Below, in pieces: positions 32,435 to 44,181 of a DNA stretch of 64,000 nucleotides (positions are counted from its first letter, which is position 1; each line of letters begins with the position of its first letter). The DNA comes from Mycobacterium genavense ATCC 51234 (lineage in GTDB: Bacteria > Actinomycetota > Actinomycetes > Mycobacteriales > Mycobacteriaceae): NCBI RefSeq assembly GCF_000526915.1, contig NZ_JAGZ01000007.1, positions 124,001-188,000 of the forward strand, in the 5' to 3' direction. The notes beneath the pieces were generated by a model. That model was given only the letters and a program-made list of their open reading frames with translations, was not told where the DNA came from and made no database searches. The translations under genes were made by a program, and so were the position numbers.

Positions 32435-32904
32435 GTGAACAGCCCACAATTCTCCCGCAGCGAGTCTCCCGCAGCGAGCTCGCCGACGCGTTCGCGCAAT
32501 TCGAGGCGACCGTCGACGCGGCCGCGCAGTCGCACGACTGGGACGCCTTGGTTCAGCACTACACACCCGACGTCGTGTACATCGAGCACGCGGCGGGCAC
32601 CATGCACGGCCGCGACGAGGTCCGCGAGTGGATCGGTCGGACGATGGGCAGTTTCCCGGGCAGTCACATGGTCGCGATTTCGTCGCTGTGGTCGGTGATC
32701 GACGAACCCACCGGACGCGTCATCATGCAACTCGACAACCCGATGCGCGACCCCGGTGACGGCACCGTCATCGGCGAGACGAACATCTACAACCCGCTGC
32801 GCTTCGTGCAGGCCACGCTCAAGTGGTGCCGCAAGGCGGCCGAACTCGGTACGCTCGACGAGGACGGCGCGCGTTTCCTCGAGCAGTACGGCGGCGCCCA
32901 GTGA
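32435..32904 (+). pseudogene. SnoaL/NTF2-like protein (Rv0138 type), with a 14-bp duplication and an internal deletion
   Basis: A small cone-shaped NTF2-fold protein. GTG 32435 gives NSPQFSRSE. Then an exact 14-bp tandem repeat (32451-32464 and 32465-32478) shifts the frame; removing it leads into LADAFAQFEATVDAA and on to HYTPDVVYIEHAAGTMHGRDE. A second oddity: ETN is followed directly by IYNPLRF, whereas Rv0138-type proteins as I recall them have about 17 more residues there, including a YAGDG strand. So the barrel also lacks a core strand. The stop overlaps the GTG of the next gene. Confidence 0.75.
32451..32478. repeat. Exact 14-bp tandem duplication in the Rv0138-like gene
   Basis: TCTCCCGCAGCGAG occurs twice head to tail, six codons after the GTG. 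The extra 14 bases (frame +2) explain the change of frame. Confidence 0.93.
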
Positions 32905-33914
32905 GCGCCAAGCCCAAACTTGTCATCGGCGGCAACGGTTTTCTGGGCTCGCATGTGACCCGCCAGCTGGTCGCCGACGGCGAGCAGGTTCGGGTGATGG
33001 TGCGCGACGGCGCGAATACCCGCTCCATCGACGACCTCGACGTCACCGGCTTCCACGGCGACGTTTTCGACACCGCCACCGTGCGCGCGGCGATGGACGG
33101 AGTCGACGACGTCTACTACTGCGTCGTCGACACCCGCGCCTGGCTGCGTGACCCGGCGCCGCTGTTTCGCACCAACGTCGAGGGGCTGCGCAACGTTCTC
33201 GACGTCGCCGTCCAGCAACCCCTGCGCCGGTTCGTCTTCACCAGCACCTATGCCACGGTCGGCCGCAGGCGCGGTCGGGTGGCGACCGAAGACGACGTGA
33301 TCGCCCCGCGCGGTCTGACCCCCTACGTGCGATCCCGCGTCCAGGCCGAAAACCTGGTGATGCGCTACGTCGCCGAGGCCGGGCTGCCCGCCGTGGCGAT
33401 GTGCGTGTCCACCACCTACGGCGACGGCGACTGGGGCGGCACTCCGCACGGCGCCTTCATCGCCGGCGCGGTCTTCGGCAAGCTGCCGTTTCTGATGAAC
33501 GGCATCCAGCTCGAGGTCGTCGGCGTCGACGACGCCGCGCGGGCCATGATCCTGGCCGCCGAGCGCGGCCGCATCGGCGAGCGCTACCTGGTCTCCGAGA
33601 AGATGATGGCGCTCAACGACTCGATCCGGATCGCGGCCGACGAGGCCGGCGTCCCGCCGCCGCAACGCGCGATCTCGGTCCCGATGCTCTACGCCCTGGC
33701 CGCGGCCGGCACGCTGAAAGCCAGGCTCACCGGCACCGACGCCCAACTCAGCCTCGCGTCGGTGCGGATGATGCGCGCCGAAGCGCCGGTGGACGCCGGC
33801 AAGGCGCGGCGCGAGTTGGGCTGGCAGCCGCGCCCGGTCGAGGAGTCGATCCGTGCGGCCGCCCGGTTCTGGGCCGCGATGCGCGCCCCCCGAACGGCGG
33901 CCCAACCCGAATAG
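32901..33914 (+). CDS. NAD(P)-dependent epimerase/reductase (Rv0139 type)
   Basis: A 337-residue extended short-chain dehydrogenase. The Rossmann motif GGNGFLGSHV is near residues 10-19; the substrate side resembles dihydroflavonol reductases and steroid dehydrogenases. The catalytic region reads TPYVRSRVQAE, so the usual YxxxK appears as YxxxR. The GTG at 32901 overlaps the TGA of the preceding gene, showing coupling. The substrate is unknown. The frame is intact; the Arg for Lys change may be conservative or inactivating. Confidence 0.8.
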   Translation: MSAKPKLVIGGNGFLGSHVTRQLVADGEQVRVMVRDGANTRSIDDLDVTGFHGDVFDTATVRAAMDGVDDVYYCVVDTRAWLRDPAPLFRTNVEGLRNVLDVAVQQPLRRFVFTSTYATVGRRRGRVATEDDVIAPRGLTPYVRSRVQAENLVMRYVAEAGLPAVAMCVSTTYGDGDWGGTPHGAFIAGAVFGKLPFLMNGIQLEVVGVDDAARAMILAAERGRIGERYLVSEKMMALNDSIRIAADEAGVPPPQRAISVPMLYALAAAGTLKARLTGTDAQLSLASVRMMRAEAPVDAGKARRELGWQPRPVEESIRAAARFWAAMRAPRTAAQPE

Positions 33915-33924
33915 GCTCGGTTGG

Positions 33925-34091
33925 GTGGACCGGATACGTGTCGACCTGAACGGTCCGCCGCGGACGACGGGCTGGCGCTGCTGCGTCGTGTCGTCGAACG
34001 ATTCGAGTCGGGCGGCGGTGCCGGCGCTGCGGTACATGTCGCAATACCATCGCTACGCCGTCGGGAAGCCTTGAACGCACACCGGTGTTGA
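33925..34091 (+). pseudogene. Possible small frameshifted gene remnant
   Basis: A GTG at 33925 opens VDRIRVDLNGPP. About 36 bases later another frame reads DDGLALLRRVVERF, then continues with coding-like codon use to a TGA at 34089. Joining the two gives about 55 residues. I recognise no family. It fills the 200-bp gap before the DUF427 gene and may be the remains of a small conserved protein, or chance in GC-rich DNA. Confidence 0.25.
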
Positions 34092-34117
34092 ACCCCTACG
34101 TCTGAGGAGGAGCAAAC

Positions 34118-34498
34118 ATGGCCCACAAGGAGATCCTGGAACCCAACGCCGGGCACCCGATCACCATCACCCCGACGAAGGGACGCGTGCGGGTTCGCGT
34201 CAACGGCGAGCTGGTCGCCGACACCACCGCGGCACTCGAACTGCGGGAAGCCACTATCCCTGGGGTGCAATACATTCCGCTGGACGACGTGGTGCAGGAG
34301 CGATTGACCCGCACCGAAACCGTCAGCTACTGCCCGTTCAAGGGGGATGCCAGCTACTACGCCGTCACCACCTCGGTCGGTGACACCGTCGAGGACGTGA
34401 TCTGGACCTACGAGCAGCCCTACCCCACGGTCGCCGAGATCGCCGGGCACGTCGCGTTTTACCCCAACAAGGCCGACATCAGCGTCACCGCCGAATAG
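34118..34498 (+). CDS. DUF427 protein (Rv0140 type)
   Basis: A 126-residue DUF427 domain protein: RVRVRVNGELVADTTAAL near residues 22-40 and YCPFKGDASYYAV near 71-83 are the family marks. It has a compact all-beta fold; function is unknown. GGAGGAG lies just before ATG 34118. It converges with the next gene with one base between stops. The frame is intact. Confidence 0.82.
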   Translation: MAHKEILEPNAGHPITITPTKGRVRVRVNGELVADTTAALELREATIPGVQYIPLDDVVQERLTRTETVSYCPFKGDASYYAVTTSVGDTVEDVIWTYEQPYPTVAEIAGHVAFYPNKADISVTAE

Positions 34499-34499
34499 G

Positions 34500-34925
34500 T
34501 CACTCGCCCAGGAGTTTGGCGTGCGCGCGGGTGTCGCTGTACTCGCGCATCGAGACGATCAACCCCTCACTGGTCTCGAAGATGCACACGAACGGGGTGT
34601 CGTATTGCTCGTCGTCGGCGTTGGTGCCGGTGGCATAAGCCTCGATGACGACCGTCTCTGCTTCGTTGATGCAACGCAGTAGATCGATGGTGAGCTCGAC
34701 GGATTGTTTGCGCCGTTCGGTCGCGCGGCGCAGCGTTTCCTTGTCGTAGGACTGGCGGGTGAACAGGCTCCAATAGCTGAAGTCGTTGCTGAGCAACGCG
34801 AAACCCTCGTCGACGTCGCCGCCTTCGCTCAGACTCTGGAGGAACATCCAAGCCAGCTCGGCATTGGGAGCATCGAACGGCGACATCACATCGCAATGGT
34901 GTCTTGGCAGGTAGTGGACGGTCAA
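34500..34925 (-). CDS. SnoaL-like NTF2-fold protein (Rv0141c type)
   Basis: A 141-residue protein of the nuclear-transport-factor-2 fold: NAELAWMFLQSLSEGGDVDEGFALL at the N-terminus, then ETVVIEAYATGTNADDEQYDTPFV. Ligand and reaction are unknown. ATG 34886 (MSPFDAPN) fits the family start better than 34925. It is divergent from the AlkA-like gene. The frame is intact. Confidence 0.72.
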   Translation of the reverse strand: MTVHYLPRHHCDVMSPFDAPNAELAWMFLQSLSEGGDVDEGFALLSNDFSYWSLFTRQSYDKETLRRATERRKQSVELTIDLLRCINEAETVVIEAYATGTNADDEQYDTPFVCIFETSEGLIVSMREYSDTRAHAKLLGE

Positions 34926-34950
34926 TCAGAGTGGACATCCGGAGTCGTCG

Positions 34951-35850
34951 GTGACGGGCACACGTACGGTGAGGTTCCCGGGAGCGGTTAGCTTCGGGCA
35001 CACCCTGGCTCCACTGCGCCGCGGGCTCCGCGATCCGACCTTTCGGCTCCCGGGTGACGGCACCATTTGGCGGACCAGCCTGCTGCCCAGCGGACCCGTT
35101 ACCGCCCGCATCAGCCGCGCGGCCGCCGACGCCGCGCACTGCGAGGCCTGGGGCAGCGGCGCGGAGGAATTCCTCGAGCGACTGCCCGCATTGCTGGGTG
35201 CCGACGACGACGCCTCGGACTTCGTACCGACACACCCGACGGTGGCCGCGGCGCGGACGCGCGTCCCGCACCTGCGCCTGGGCCGCACCGGACAGGTGCT
35301 GGAAGCACTGATCCCGGCGATCATCGAGCAACGGGTGCCCGGCGCCGACGCGTTCTCCTCGTGGCGGGTGTTGGTGTCGAAGTTCGGCACCCCGGCACCC
35401 GGCCCCGCGCCGGCGGGCATGCGCGTGCTGCCGTCGGCCGAGGTGTGGCGAAACATCCCGTCGTGGGAATTCCATCGCGCCAACGTCGATCCGCGCCGGG
35501 CCCAGACCGTGGTCAGGTGCGCGCGCCGGGCGGCGGCGCTGGAGCGGCTGGCGGCGCCGGCACACGAAGCGCTGACGTCACTGCCGGGAGTCGGGCAGTG
35601 GACGGCTGCCGAGACCGTGCAACGGGCCTTCGGCGATCCCGACGCCGTTTCGGTCGGCGACTACCACATCCCGAAGATGATCGGCTGGACGCTGCTGGGC
35701 CGCCTCGTCGACGACGACGGCATGCTCGAACTGCTGGAGCCGATGCGGCCCCACCGCCATCGGGTGGTCTGCTTGCTCTATGCCAGCGGACTGGCCTACG
35801 AGCCGCGCCGTGGCGCGCGGCTGCCGGTCCAGCAAATTCATGCCCTCTGA
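34951..35850 (+). CDS. AlkA-like DNA glycosylase (HhH-GPD family, Rv0142 type)
   Basis: A 299-residue protein. A helix-hairpin-helix is at about residues 208-228 (LTSLPGVGQWTAAETVQRAF), followed by GDPDAVSVGDYHIPK, where the aspartate of VGD is the expected catalytic residue. QVLEALIPAIIEQRVPG near 113-129 is the AlkA core. It would remove alkylated bases in repair. The N-terminus is longer than HhH-GPD alone. The frame is intact. It lies 76 bp before dps. Confidence 0.78.
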   Translation: MTGTRTVRFPGAVSFGHTLAPLRRGLRDPTFRLPGDGTIWRTSLLPSGPVTARISRAAADAAHCEAWGSGAEEFLERLPALLGADDDASDFVPTHPTVAAARTRVPHLRLGRTGQVLEALIPAIIEQRVPGADAFSSWRVLVSKFGTPAPGPAPAGMRVLPSAEVWRNIPSWEFHRANVDPRRAQTVVRCARRAAALERLAAPAHEALTSLPGVGQWTAAETVQRAFGDPDAVSVGDYHIPKMIGWTLLGRLVDDDGMLELLEPMRPHRHRVVCLLYASGLAYEPRRGARLPVQQIHAL

Positions 35851-35926
35851 CCAGCCCGTGTTTTCGTGGCGGGCCTTCGGGTACCCGGTCGTCAATTGAC
35901 GGCTACAAAATTCAGGAGAGCGATCG

Positions 35927-36477
35927 ATGACGCAGTTCACCATTCCGGGATTGACCGAGAAGCAGGCCGCGCGGCTGACCGAACTGCTGCAGAAGCAATT
36001 GAGCACCTACAACGACCTGCACCTGACGTTGAAGCACATTCACTGGAATGTGTTGGGCCCCAACTTCATTGGTGTGCACGAGATGATCGATCCCCAGGTC
36101 GAAGCGGTGCGTGGGTTCGCCGACGATGTCGCCGAACGCATTGCGGCCCTTGGCGCATCCTCGGAGGGGACGCCGGGCGCCATCATTCGGGACCGGTCGT
36201 GGGACGACTACTCCGTCGGTCGCGACACCGTCCAGGCGCACCTGGCGGCGCTGGACCTGGTCTACAACGGCGTCATCGAGGACATCCGTGAAGCCATCGA
36301 CGAGACAGACGAACTCGACCAGGTCACGCAGGATCTGCTGATCGGTCAGGCCGGGCCGCTGGAAAAGTTCCAGTGGTTCGTGCGCGCACACCTGGAGAGC
36401 GCGGGCGGCGCGCTGACCCACAGCGGCAAGAAGACGAAAAAGGCGCGGCCGATACCGCGCGGCGCAAGAAGTCCTAA
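35927..36477 (+). pseudogene. dps: Dps-like ferritin, C-terminal tail frameshifted
   Basis: DNA-binding ferritin-like protein of about 183 residues that oxidises and stores iron and shields DNA in starvation. Ferroxidase residues H39, H51, D66 and E70 match those described for M. smegmatis Dps1. About 170 residues including the whole four-helix bundle are in frame. One C is missing near 36434, so the expected basic tail ending ADTARRKKS (stop at 36475) is replaced. As written, the protein would run to 36754 with about 100 foreign residues overlapping the antisense ClC gene. The tail binds DNA, so the lesion could spare ferroxidase activity. ATG 35927. Confidence 0.72.
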
Positions 36478-36481
36478 CCGG

Positions 36482-37915
36482 TCACCCGGGTGTCGCGCGG
36501 CGCGCGCGCTCGGCCGCAGCGGTCTCTCGGTTGAGCCGCTGCGCTTGGTAGATGGTCACGTTGGTGCGAGACATCAGCAACGACGCGATCCCCACCGCGA
36601 TGATCGCTCCCGGCACCACCGAGAACGAGCCCGTCATCTCCGCGACCATGGTCATGATCGCCAGCGGGGCGCGGGCGACGCTGCCGAAACAGCTCATCAT
36701 GCCGACCACGACGAAGATGCCCGGCCCGCCGGGTATGCCGGGCAATCCGGATAGCTCGCCGAGGCGCCAGATCGCGGCGCCGACAAAGGCGCCGATCACA
36801 ATGCCCGGGCCGAACAGTCCGCCCGAGCCGCCGCTGCCGATCGACAGCGAGGTGGCGACGATCTTGGCCAGCGGCAGCACGATGACGATCCACAGCGGGA
36901 TTGCCAGCAGCGACCCGCGGTCGACCGCGAGCTGGGCCCAGCCGTAGCCGCTGCTGAGGATCTAGGGGATCAGCAGACCCAGCAGTCCGACCAGTAGGCC
37001 GCCGATCGCGGGCTTGAGTATCGGTCCGCCCGGCAGCCGGCGGGTGAGCCGGACCGAGGCGTGGAAAATGACGGCGTACAGGTAGCCGATCGCCGCGGCG
37101 ACCAGGCCGATCACCACGAACCACAGCAGCGGCCCGGCCTTCTCGAAGCGGTACTCGGCGATATAGCCGAATAATGGGTCGAAGACCAGGAACGCACCGA
37201 GCACCGCGTACGCCGTGCCGGAGGTGATGAATCCGGGCAGCAGGCAGCGATAGTCGAAATCGTCGCGGTAGGTGATCGATGCGGCCAGCACCGCCCCGCC
37301 CAGCGGCGCGGCGAAGATCGCCCCGATACCGGCTCCGATGCCCAGTGCCACCGCGATCCGCGCGTCCTCGTCGGACAGGCCGAGGCGCCGGGTGAGCAGC
37401 GAGCAGAAGCCCGCCGAGATCTGTGCCGGCGGTCCCTCGCGACCGCCCGAACCGCCCGAGCCGATGGTCAACGCGCTGGCGGTCATCTTCACCAGCACCG
37501 CGCGGAAGCGGATCGCGCGGGGGTCGGTGTGCACCGCTTCGATGGCTTCGTCGGTGCCGTGCCCGGTGGCTTCCGGTGCGAGCTTGGCCACCAGCAACGC
37601 CGACAGCAGCGCCCCGCTTGTCGTCACCAAGGGAATCGCCCACGGACGGGTGAAGCCCGGTGACCCATGGCTGCCGCCCTCACCCACCGGCGTGGGGATG
37701 CGGTAGTCGGCCAGGTATCCGAGCAGGAAATCGCCGGTGTACTTCAGGACCAGATAGAACGCCACGGCGCCGAGCCCCGAGATCACGCCGATCGCGATGC
37801 CCAGCGGGAACCACTTGCGCAGGTAGCTCGCGCTTCTGATCGATGTCCCGAATCGCCCGCCGGCAGCGGCGGCGGGAGCGACCGCGGGCTGGGATTCGTC
37901 CTCGGTCGGCTCCAC
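36482..37915 (-). pseudogene. ClC chloride channel/antiporter (Rv0143c type), split by TAG
   Basis: ClC-family membrane protein of about 477 residues and ten or more helices. Pore motifs are GSGGSGGREGPP near residue 155 and GSGGSGGLFGPG in the second half. A single in-frame TAG at 36962-36964 follows LLGLLIP and precedes ILSSGYGWAQ; glutamine would be usual. Both halves are otherwise perfect, so this is one nonsense change. The truncated product would lack the second half of the pore. GTG 37915 start. It faces dps with a 4-bp gap. Confidence 0.85.
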
Positions 37916-37955
37916 CGGGCCATCCTATGACAGTGCGGAATAAGCGGACTCTGGT

Positions 37956-37968
37956 CCGGTTATACCGG
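37956..37968. promoter_or_regulatory. Palindrome before the pirin-TetR pair
   Basis: CCGGT-TAT-ACCGG is a perfect 13-bp palindrome 25 bases before ATG 37994 and upstream of its AAAGGAGG ribosome site. The TATACC at its centre could be the -10. Likely the operator of the TetR downstream in the same operon. Confidence 0.5.
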
Positions 37969-37993
37969 TGGTCGTTCAGCAAAGGAGGTCGAC

Positions 37994-38974
37994 ATGCCTG
38001 CCATCACCGCAGACACCTTGACATTGCCCCGGGTCGGCGCGGCCGCCCCGCAGGAGACCGAACGCCCAGTCCGGTCGATCACCACCGGTCCGCGCGGATA
38101 CGAGGGCGAGGGGTTCCCGGTCGTCCGGGCATTCGCCGGCGTCAGCGCCGCCGCCCTGGACCCGTTTGTGCACATGGACCAGATGGGGGCGGTGGACTAC
38201 GAACCGGGAGAGCCCCGGGGCACCGATTGGCACCCGCACCACGGCTTCGAAACCGTCACCTACATGATCGACGGCAAATTCGCGCACCAGGACTCCCACG
38301 GCGGTGGCGGCTTGATCACCGACGGTGCAACGCAGTGGATGACGGCCGGGTCCGGCATCCTGCACATCGAGACCCCGCCGGCCGAATTGGTGGAAAGTGG
38401 CGGACTCTTCCATGGCGTCCAGCTCTAGGTGAATCTGCCGAAGAAGGACAAGTTCGCGGCGCCGAGGTATCAGGCCATCGAAGGCCACGACGTCGGGCTG
38501 CTCGCCTCCGACGACGGCGGGGCCTTGATCCGCATCGTCGCTGGCCAGATCGACGGTCGCGGCGGGCCCGGTATCACTCACACCCCAATCACGCTGGCGC
38601 ACGCCACAATTCAAAACGGCGCCAGGCTCGATATTCCGTGGCGACGTGAATTCAACGCCCTGGTTTACGTCCTTTCCGGCAGTGGTGCCGTCGGCCCGGT
38701 CGCGCATCCGATACGCCAGGGGCAGTTAGCTGTGCTCGGACCCGGCGATCGGATCACGCTGGCCGCCGGCCCGGGTGAATCGTCGTCGGCCTCGGCGATG
38801 GATGTGTTGCTGCTGGGCGGACAACCCATTCGTGAGCCGGTTTTCCACTACGGACCTTTTGTGATGAACTCGCGGGCGGAATTGATCCAAGCACTTCAGG
38901 ACTACCAAGCGGGAAAGCTTGGCGATATTCCGCCAAATGCCTTAATGCCCACCCGAACGGGTGGCACACTCTAG
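37994..38974 (+). pseudogene. Pirin-family protein, interrupted by TAG
   Basis: A cupin-type pirin of about 326 residues, related to quercetin dioxygenases. Metal-site histidines appear in TDWHPHHGFETVTY near residue 80, with the partner site near 125 (GILHIETP). A TAG at 38426-38428 stands between FHGVQL and VNLPKKDKF, where pirins have tryptophan. The C-terminal cupin continues in the same frame to 38974. A GTG follows the TAG directly. AAAGGAGG precedes ATG 37994. The stop is immediately followed by the GTG of the TetR gene. Confidence 0.82.
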
Positions 38975-39602
38975 GTGCCGTCAACGGCGAGGCGCCGGCC
39001 GGGCCGTCCACCCGCCGTGAAGGCAGACGAGACGCGCAAGAGAATCTTGCGCGCCGGGCGCATGGTGATCAGCGAGCGCGGCTACGAGGGAGCGACTTTC
39101 CAGGCCATCGCGGTGCGCGCGGACCTGACCCGGCCGGCCATCAACCACTACTTTTCCAGCAAGCGGGTGCTGTATCGGGAAGTGTTGAGCCAGACCTCCG
39201 AACTGCTGTTCGGCGCCGGCATCGCCCAGGCGGACCGCGAGACCACCCTGATGGCGAGGCTGACCGGGTTCATCTCCCGGCGGTGGCGGTGAATTCCGAG
39301 CATCCGGCGGCCTCGGCGTTTCTGATCAGCTCGATTCTGGAATCTCAGCGCCACCCGAATTGCAATCTGAAAACGACGCGGTACGGATTTGTCGGGAATT
39401 CTTGACGCGTGTCATCAACGACGCAATCGCGCAGGGGGAGTTCGCTGTTTCCTTCGACGCGAATGCGTTGATCGAGACGCTTCTGGTGGTGCTGTGCGGC
39501 GCGGGGTTCTATGCCGGGTATGTGCAGTGCTATCAGGAGATGCAGGCCGTCACCGACATGCTCGGACAGTTGCTGGAGGGCGCGCTGTTCAAGGCTCGGT
39601 GA
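38975..39602 (+). pseudogene. TetR regulator after pirin, frameshifted twice
   Basis: A TetR of about 209 residues. The helix-turn-helix is at about 42-62 (ATFQAIAVRADLTRPAINHYF). GTG 38975 directly abuts the pirin stop. The frame breaks near 39277-39282 after LTGFIS, and again near 39356, where one G is missing before ELQSENDAVR. Correcting both gives a protein ending LEGALFKAR at 39602. With pirin also broken, the operon is doubly dead. Confidence 0.78.
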
Positions 39603-39654
39603 CCACCCCGTTCGGCGGCAGTGAGATCGCACACAAAGCGCATAGGCTAACTAA

Positions 39655-40745
<1,091 letters not shown>

Positions 40746-40760
40746 CCGGGGGCACGTTAA

Positions 40761-41705
<945 letters not shown>

Positions 41706-41841
41706 CGGCCCACCCGGCGGAGCTTGCTTACCGCCCAACCGACCGGATGGTTAGGATCGCGATCATCGCCCGTTTGTGTCCTTGTGTCCGCGAGCACATG
41801 TTGTGGGCATTCCCGGGAAGGTGCGAGAGGGGAAGACAGCG

Positions 41842-43269
41842 ATGACTACCGAATCGGTTGCACCCAAGACATCCGAATCCACCAACGGGGCTTCGCCGGG
41901 CTCCGCCGACATCCCGGCGACGGTGGCCCGGCTGCGCCAGACTTTCGCCACCGGGCGCACCCGCGACGTCGAGTGGCGCAAGCGCCAGCTGCTGCAGGTG
42001 GCGCGATTGATGGAAGAGAACGACGCGGCGATCAACGCCGCGCTCGCCGAAGACCTGGACCGCCACCCGTTCGAAGCGTTCATCGGCGACACCGCGGGCA
42101 CCATCGCCGAAGCGAAATATGCCGCCAAGAAGGTGCACAAGTGGACCAAACGCAAGTACGCGCGCCTCGAGGCCGCGCAGCTGCCCGGCCGGGGCTGGGT
42201 CCAGTACGAGCCCTACGGCACCGTGCTGGTCATCGGCGCCTGGAATTACCCTTTCTACCTGACCCTGGGTCCGGCGGTCGGCGCGATCGCCGCCGGTAAT
42301 GCCGTGGTGCTCAAGCCCTCCGAGATCGCGGCGGCGTCATCACATCTGATGGCCGAGCTGGTGCCGCGCTACCTGGACAACGACGCGATCGCGGTGATCG
42401 AAGGCGACGGCGCGGTGAGCCAGGAGTTGATCGCGCAGGGCCTGGACCGGGTGATGTTCACCGGTGGTACCGAGATCGGCCGCAAGGTCTACGAAGGCGC
42501 GGCGCCGCACCTGACCCCGTGCACGCTCGAGCTCGGCGGCAAGAGCCCGGTGATCGTCGCGGCCGATGCCGACATCGATGTCGCGGCCAAGCGGATCTCC
42601 TGGATCAAACTGCTCAACGGCGGACAGACCTGTGTCGCACCCGATTACGTGCTGGCCGACGCGACGATCCGCGACGAACTAGTCGACAAGATCGGCGCGG
42701 CCATCACCAGGTACCGCTCGGCCGGGCCGACCGGGATGGAGGTGGCCAACCAGCGCCAGTTCGACCGGCTCAGCGGCTACCTCAAGGGCGCCGGCGGCAA
42801 GGTCACCATCGGCGGTGGCTGCGACGCGTCGACCCTGCGCATCGAGCCGACCGTCGTCGTCGATCCCGATTTGGGCGGTCCGCTGATGGCCAACGAGATC
42901 TTCGGACCGCTGCTGCCGGTGATCACCGTCCAATCCCTGGACGAGGCAATACGTTTCGTCAACGCTCGGCCCAAGCCGTTGTCGGCCTACCTGTTCACCA
43001 AATCGCGCGAGGTGCGGGAGAAGGTGATCCGGGACGTTCCGGCCGGTGGACTGGTGGTCAACCACCTCGCCTTCCAGGTGTCGACGGCCAAGCTGCCGTT
43101 CGGTGGGGTCGGCGCCTCGGGAATGGGTGCCTACCACGGCAAGTGGGGTTTCGAGGAGTTCAGTCACCGCAAGTCGGTGCTGACCAAACCGACCCGTCCG
43201 GACCTGTCCAGCTTCACCTATCCGCCCTACACCGACCGGGCCCTGAAATTGGCGCGCAGGCTGTTTTGA
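41842..43269 (+). CDS. Aldehyde dehydrogenase (Rv0147 type)
   Basis: A 475-residue class 3-like, probably fatty-aldehyde dehydrogenase that oxidises aldehydes to acids with NAD(P). The cofactor region is GAWNYPFYLTLGP, catalytic glutamate in LELGGKSP, nucleophile cysteine in GGQTCVAPDY, and NEIFGPLLPV near the C-terminus. ATG 41842 with GAGAGGGGAAG upstream; a longer frame to 41776 exists. It precedes an SDR by 45 bp, as in M. tuberculosis. The frame is intact. Confidence 0.9.
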   Translation: MTTESVAPKTSESTNGASPGSADIPATVARLRQTFATGRTRDVEWRKRQLLQVARLMEENDAAINAALAEDLDRHPFEAFIGDTAGTIAEAKYAAKKVHKWTKRKYARLEAAQLPGRGWVQYEPYGTVLVIGAWNYPFYLTLGPAVGAIAAGNAVVLKPSEIAAASSHLMAELVPRYLDNDAIAVIEGDGAVSQELIAQGLDRVMFTGGTEIGRKVYEGAAPHLTPCTLELGGKSPVIVAADADIDVAAKRISWIKLLNGGQTCVAPDYVLADATIRDELVDKIGAAITRYRSAGPTGMEVANQRQFDRLSGYLKGAGGKVTIGGGCDASTLRIEPTVVVDPDLGGPLMANEIFGPLLPVITVQSLDEAIRFVNARPKPLSAYLFTKSREVREKVIRDVPAGGLVVNHLAFQVSTAKLPFGGVGASGMGAYHGKWGFEEFSHRKSVLTKPTRPDLSSFTYPPYTDRALKLARRLF

Positions 43270-43314
43270 CACACTAGCCCCGGAGCCCGTTGGTCAATTG
43301 CAGAGAGGAACCTG

Positions 43315-44178
43315 ATGCCCGGAGTGCAGGATCGCGTCATCGTCGTCACCGGAGCCGGCGGAGGACTGGGGCGTGAGTATGCGCTCACCCTCGCCAAGGA
43401 GGGCGCCAGCGTCGTCGTCAATGACCTCGGCGGAGCCCGCGACGGCACCGGCGCCGGCCACAACATGGCCGACCAGGTAGTCAAGGAGATCAAGGACGCC
43501 GGTGGCCGGGCCGCCGCCAACTACGACAGCGTCGCCGACCCCGAGGGCGCCGAGAACATCATCAAGACCGCACTGGACGAGTTCGGCGCCGTGCACGGCG
43601 TGGTCAGCAACGCCGGCATCCTGCGCGACGGCACCTTCCACAAGATGTCGTTCGAGAACTGGGACGCCGTGCTCAAGGTCCACCTGTACGGCGGCTACAA
43701 CGTCCTTCGCGCCGCCTGGCCGCACTTCCGGGAGCAGAGCTACGGGCGCGTGGTCGTGGCCACGTCCACCAGCGGACTGTTCGGCAACTTCGGCCAGACC
43801 AACTACGGGGCGGCCAAGCTCGGGCTGGTCGGTCTGATCAACAGCCTGGCGCTCGAGGGCGCCAAGTACAACATCCACGCCAACGCCGTCGCCCCCATCG
43901 CGGCGACCCGGATGACCGAGGACATCCTGCCCAAGGAGGTGCTCGAGAAACTCACCCCGGAGTACGTCGCCCCGGTGGTGGCCTACCTGTGCACCGAGGA
44001 AAACCCCAACAGCGCATCGATTTTCGTGGTCGGTGGCGGCAAGGTGCAGCGCGTCGCGCTGTTCCAGAACGACGGCTTCACCTTCGACGCCCCTCTGTCG
44101 GTGGACGACATCGCCGCGCAGTGGGACAAGATCACCGACCTGTCCGCGGCGAAGAAAGCCGAATTCAAACTCGGCTGA
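43315..44178 (+). CDS. Short-chain dehydrogenase (Rv0148 type, MFE-2-like)
   Basis: A 287-residue SDR similar to the (3R)-hydroxyacyl-CoA dehydrogenase domain of multifunctional enzyme 2. Cofactor motif GAGGGLGRE is near residues 13-21, the NAG motif is VSNAGILRDG, and catalytic Ser and YxxxK are in STSGLFGNFGQTNYGAAK. The C-terminal ALFQNDGFTFDAPLSVDDIA extension is typical for this subgroup. Probably used in beta-oxidation. It converges with ptbB, three bases apart. The frame is intact. Confidence 0.87.
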   Translation: MPGVQDRVIVVTGAGGGLGREYALTLAKEGASVVVNDLGGARDGTGAGHNMADQVVKEIKDAGGRAAANYDSVADPEGAENIIKTALDEFGAVHGVVSNAGILRDGTFHKMSFENWDAVLKVHLYGGYNVLRAAWPHFREQSYGRVVVATSTSGLFGNFGQTNYGAAKLGLVGLINSLALEGAKYNIHANAVAPIAATRMTEDILPKEVLEKLTPEYVAPVVAYLCTEENPNSASIFVVGGGKVQRVALFQNDGFTFDAPLSVDDIAAQWDKITDLSAAKKAEFKLG

Positions 44179-44181
44179 CGG

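Noticed and set aside
36430..36445. Programmed -1 frameshift in dps (and in the reductase at 21104)
   Set aside because: The shift direction fits, but only five A residues are present, not the A-AAA-AAG heptamer, and no downstream stem is obvious. A one-base deletion is simpler.
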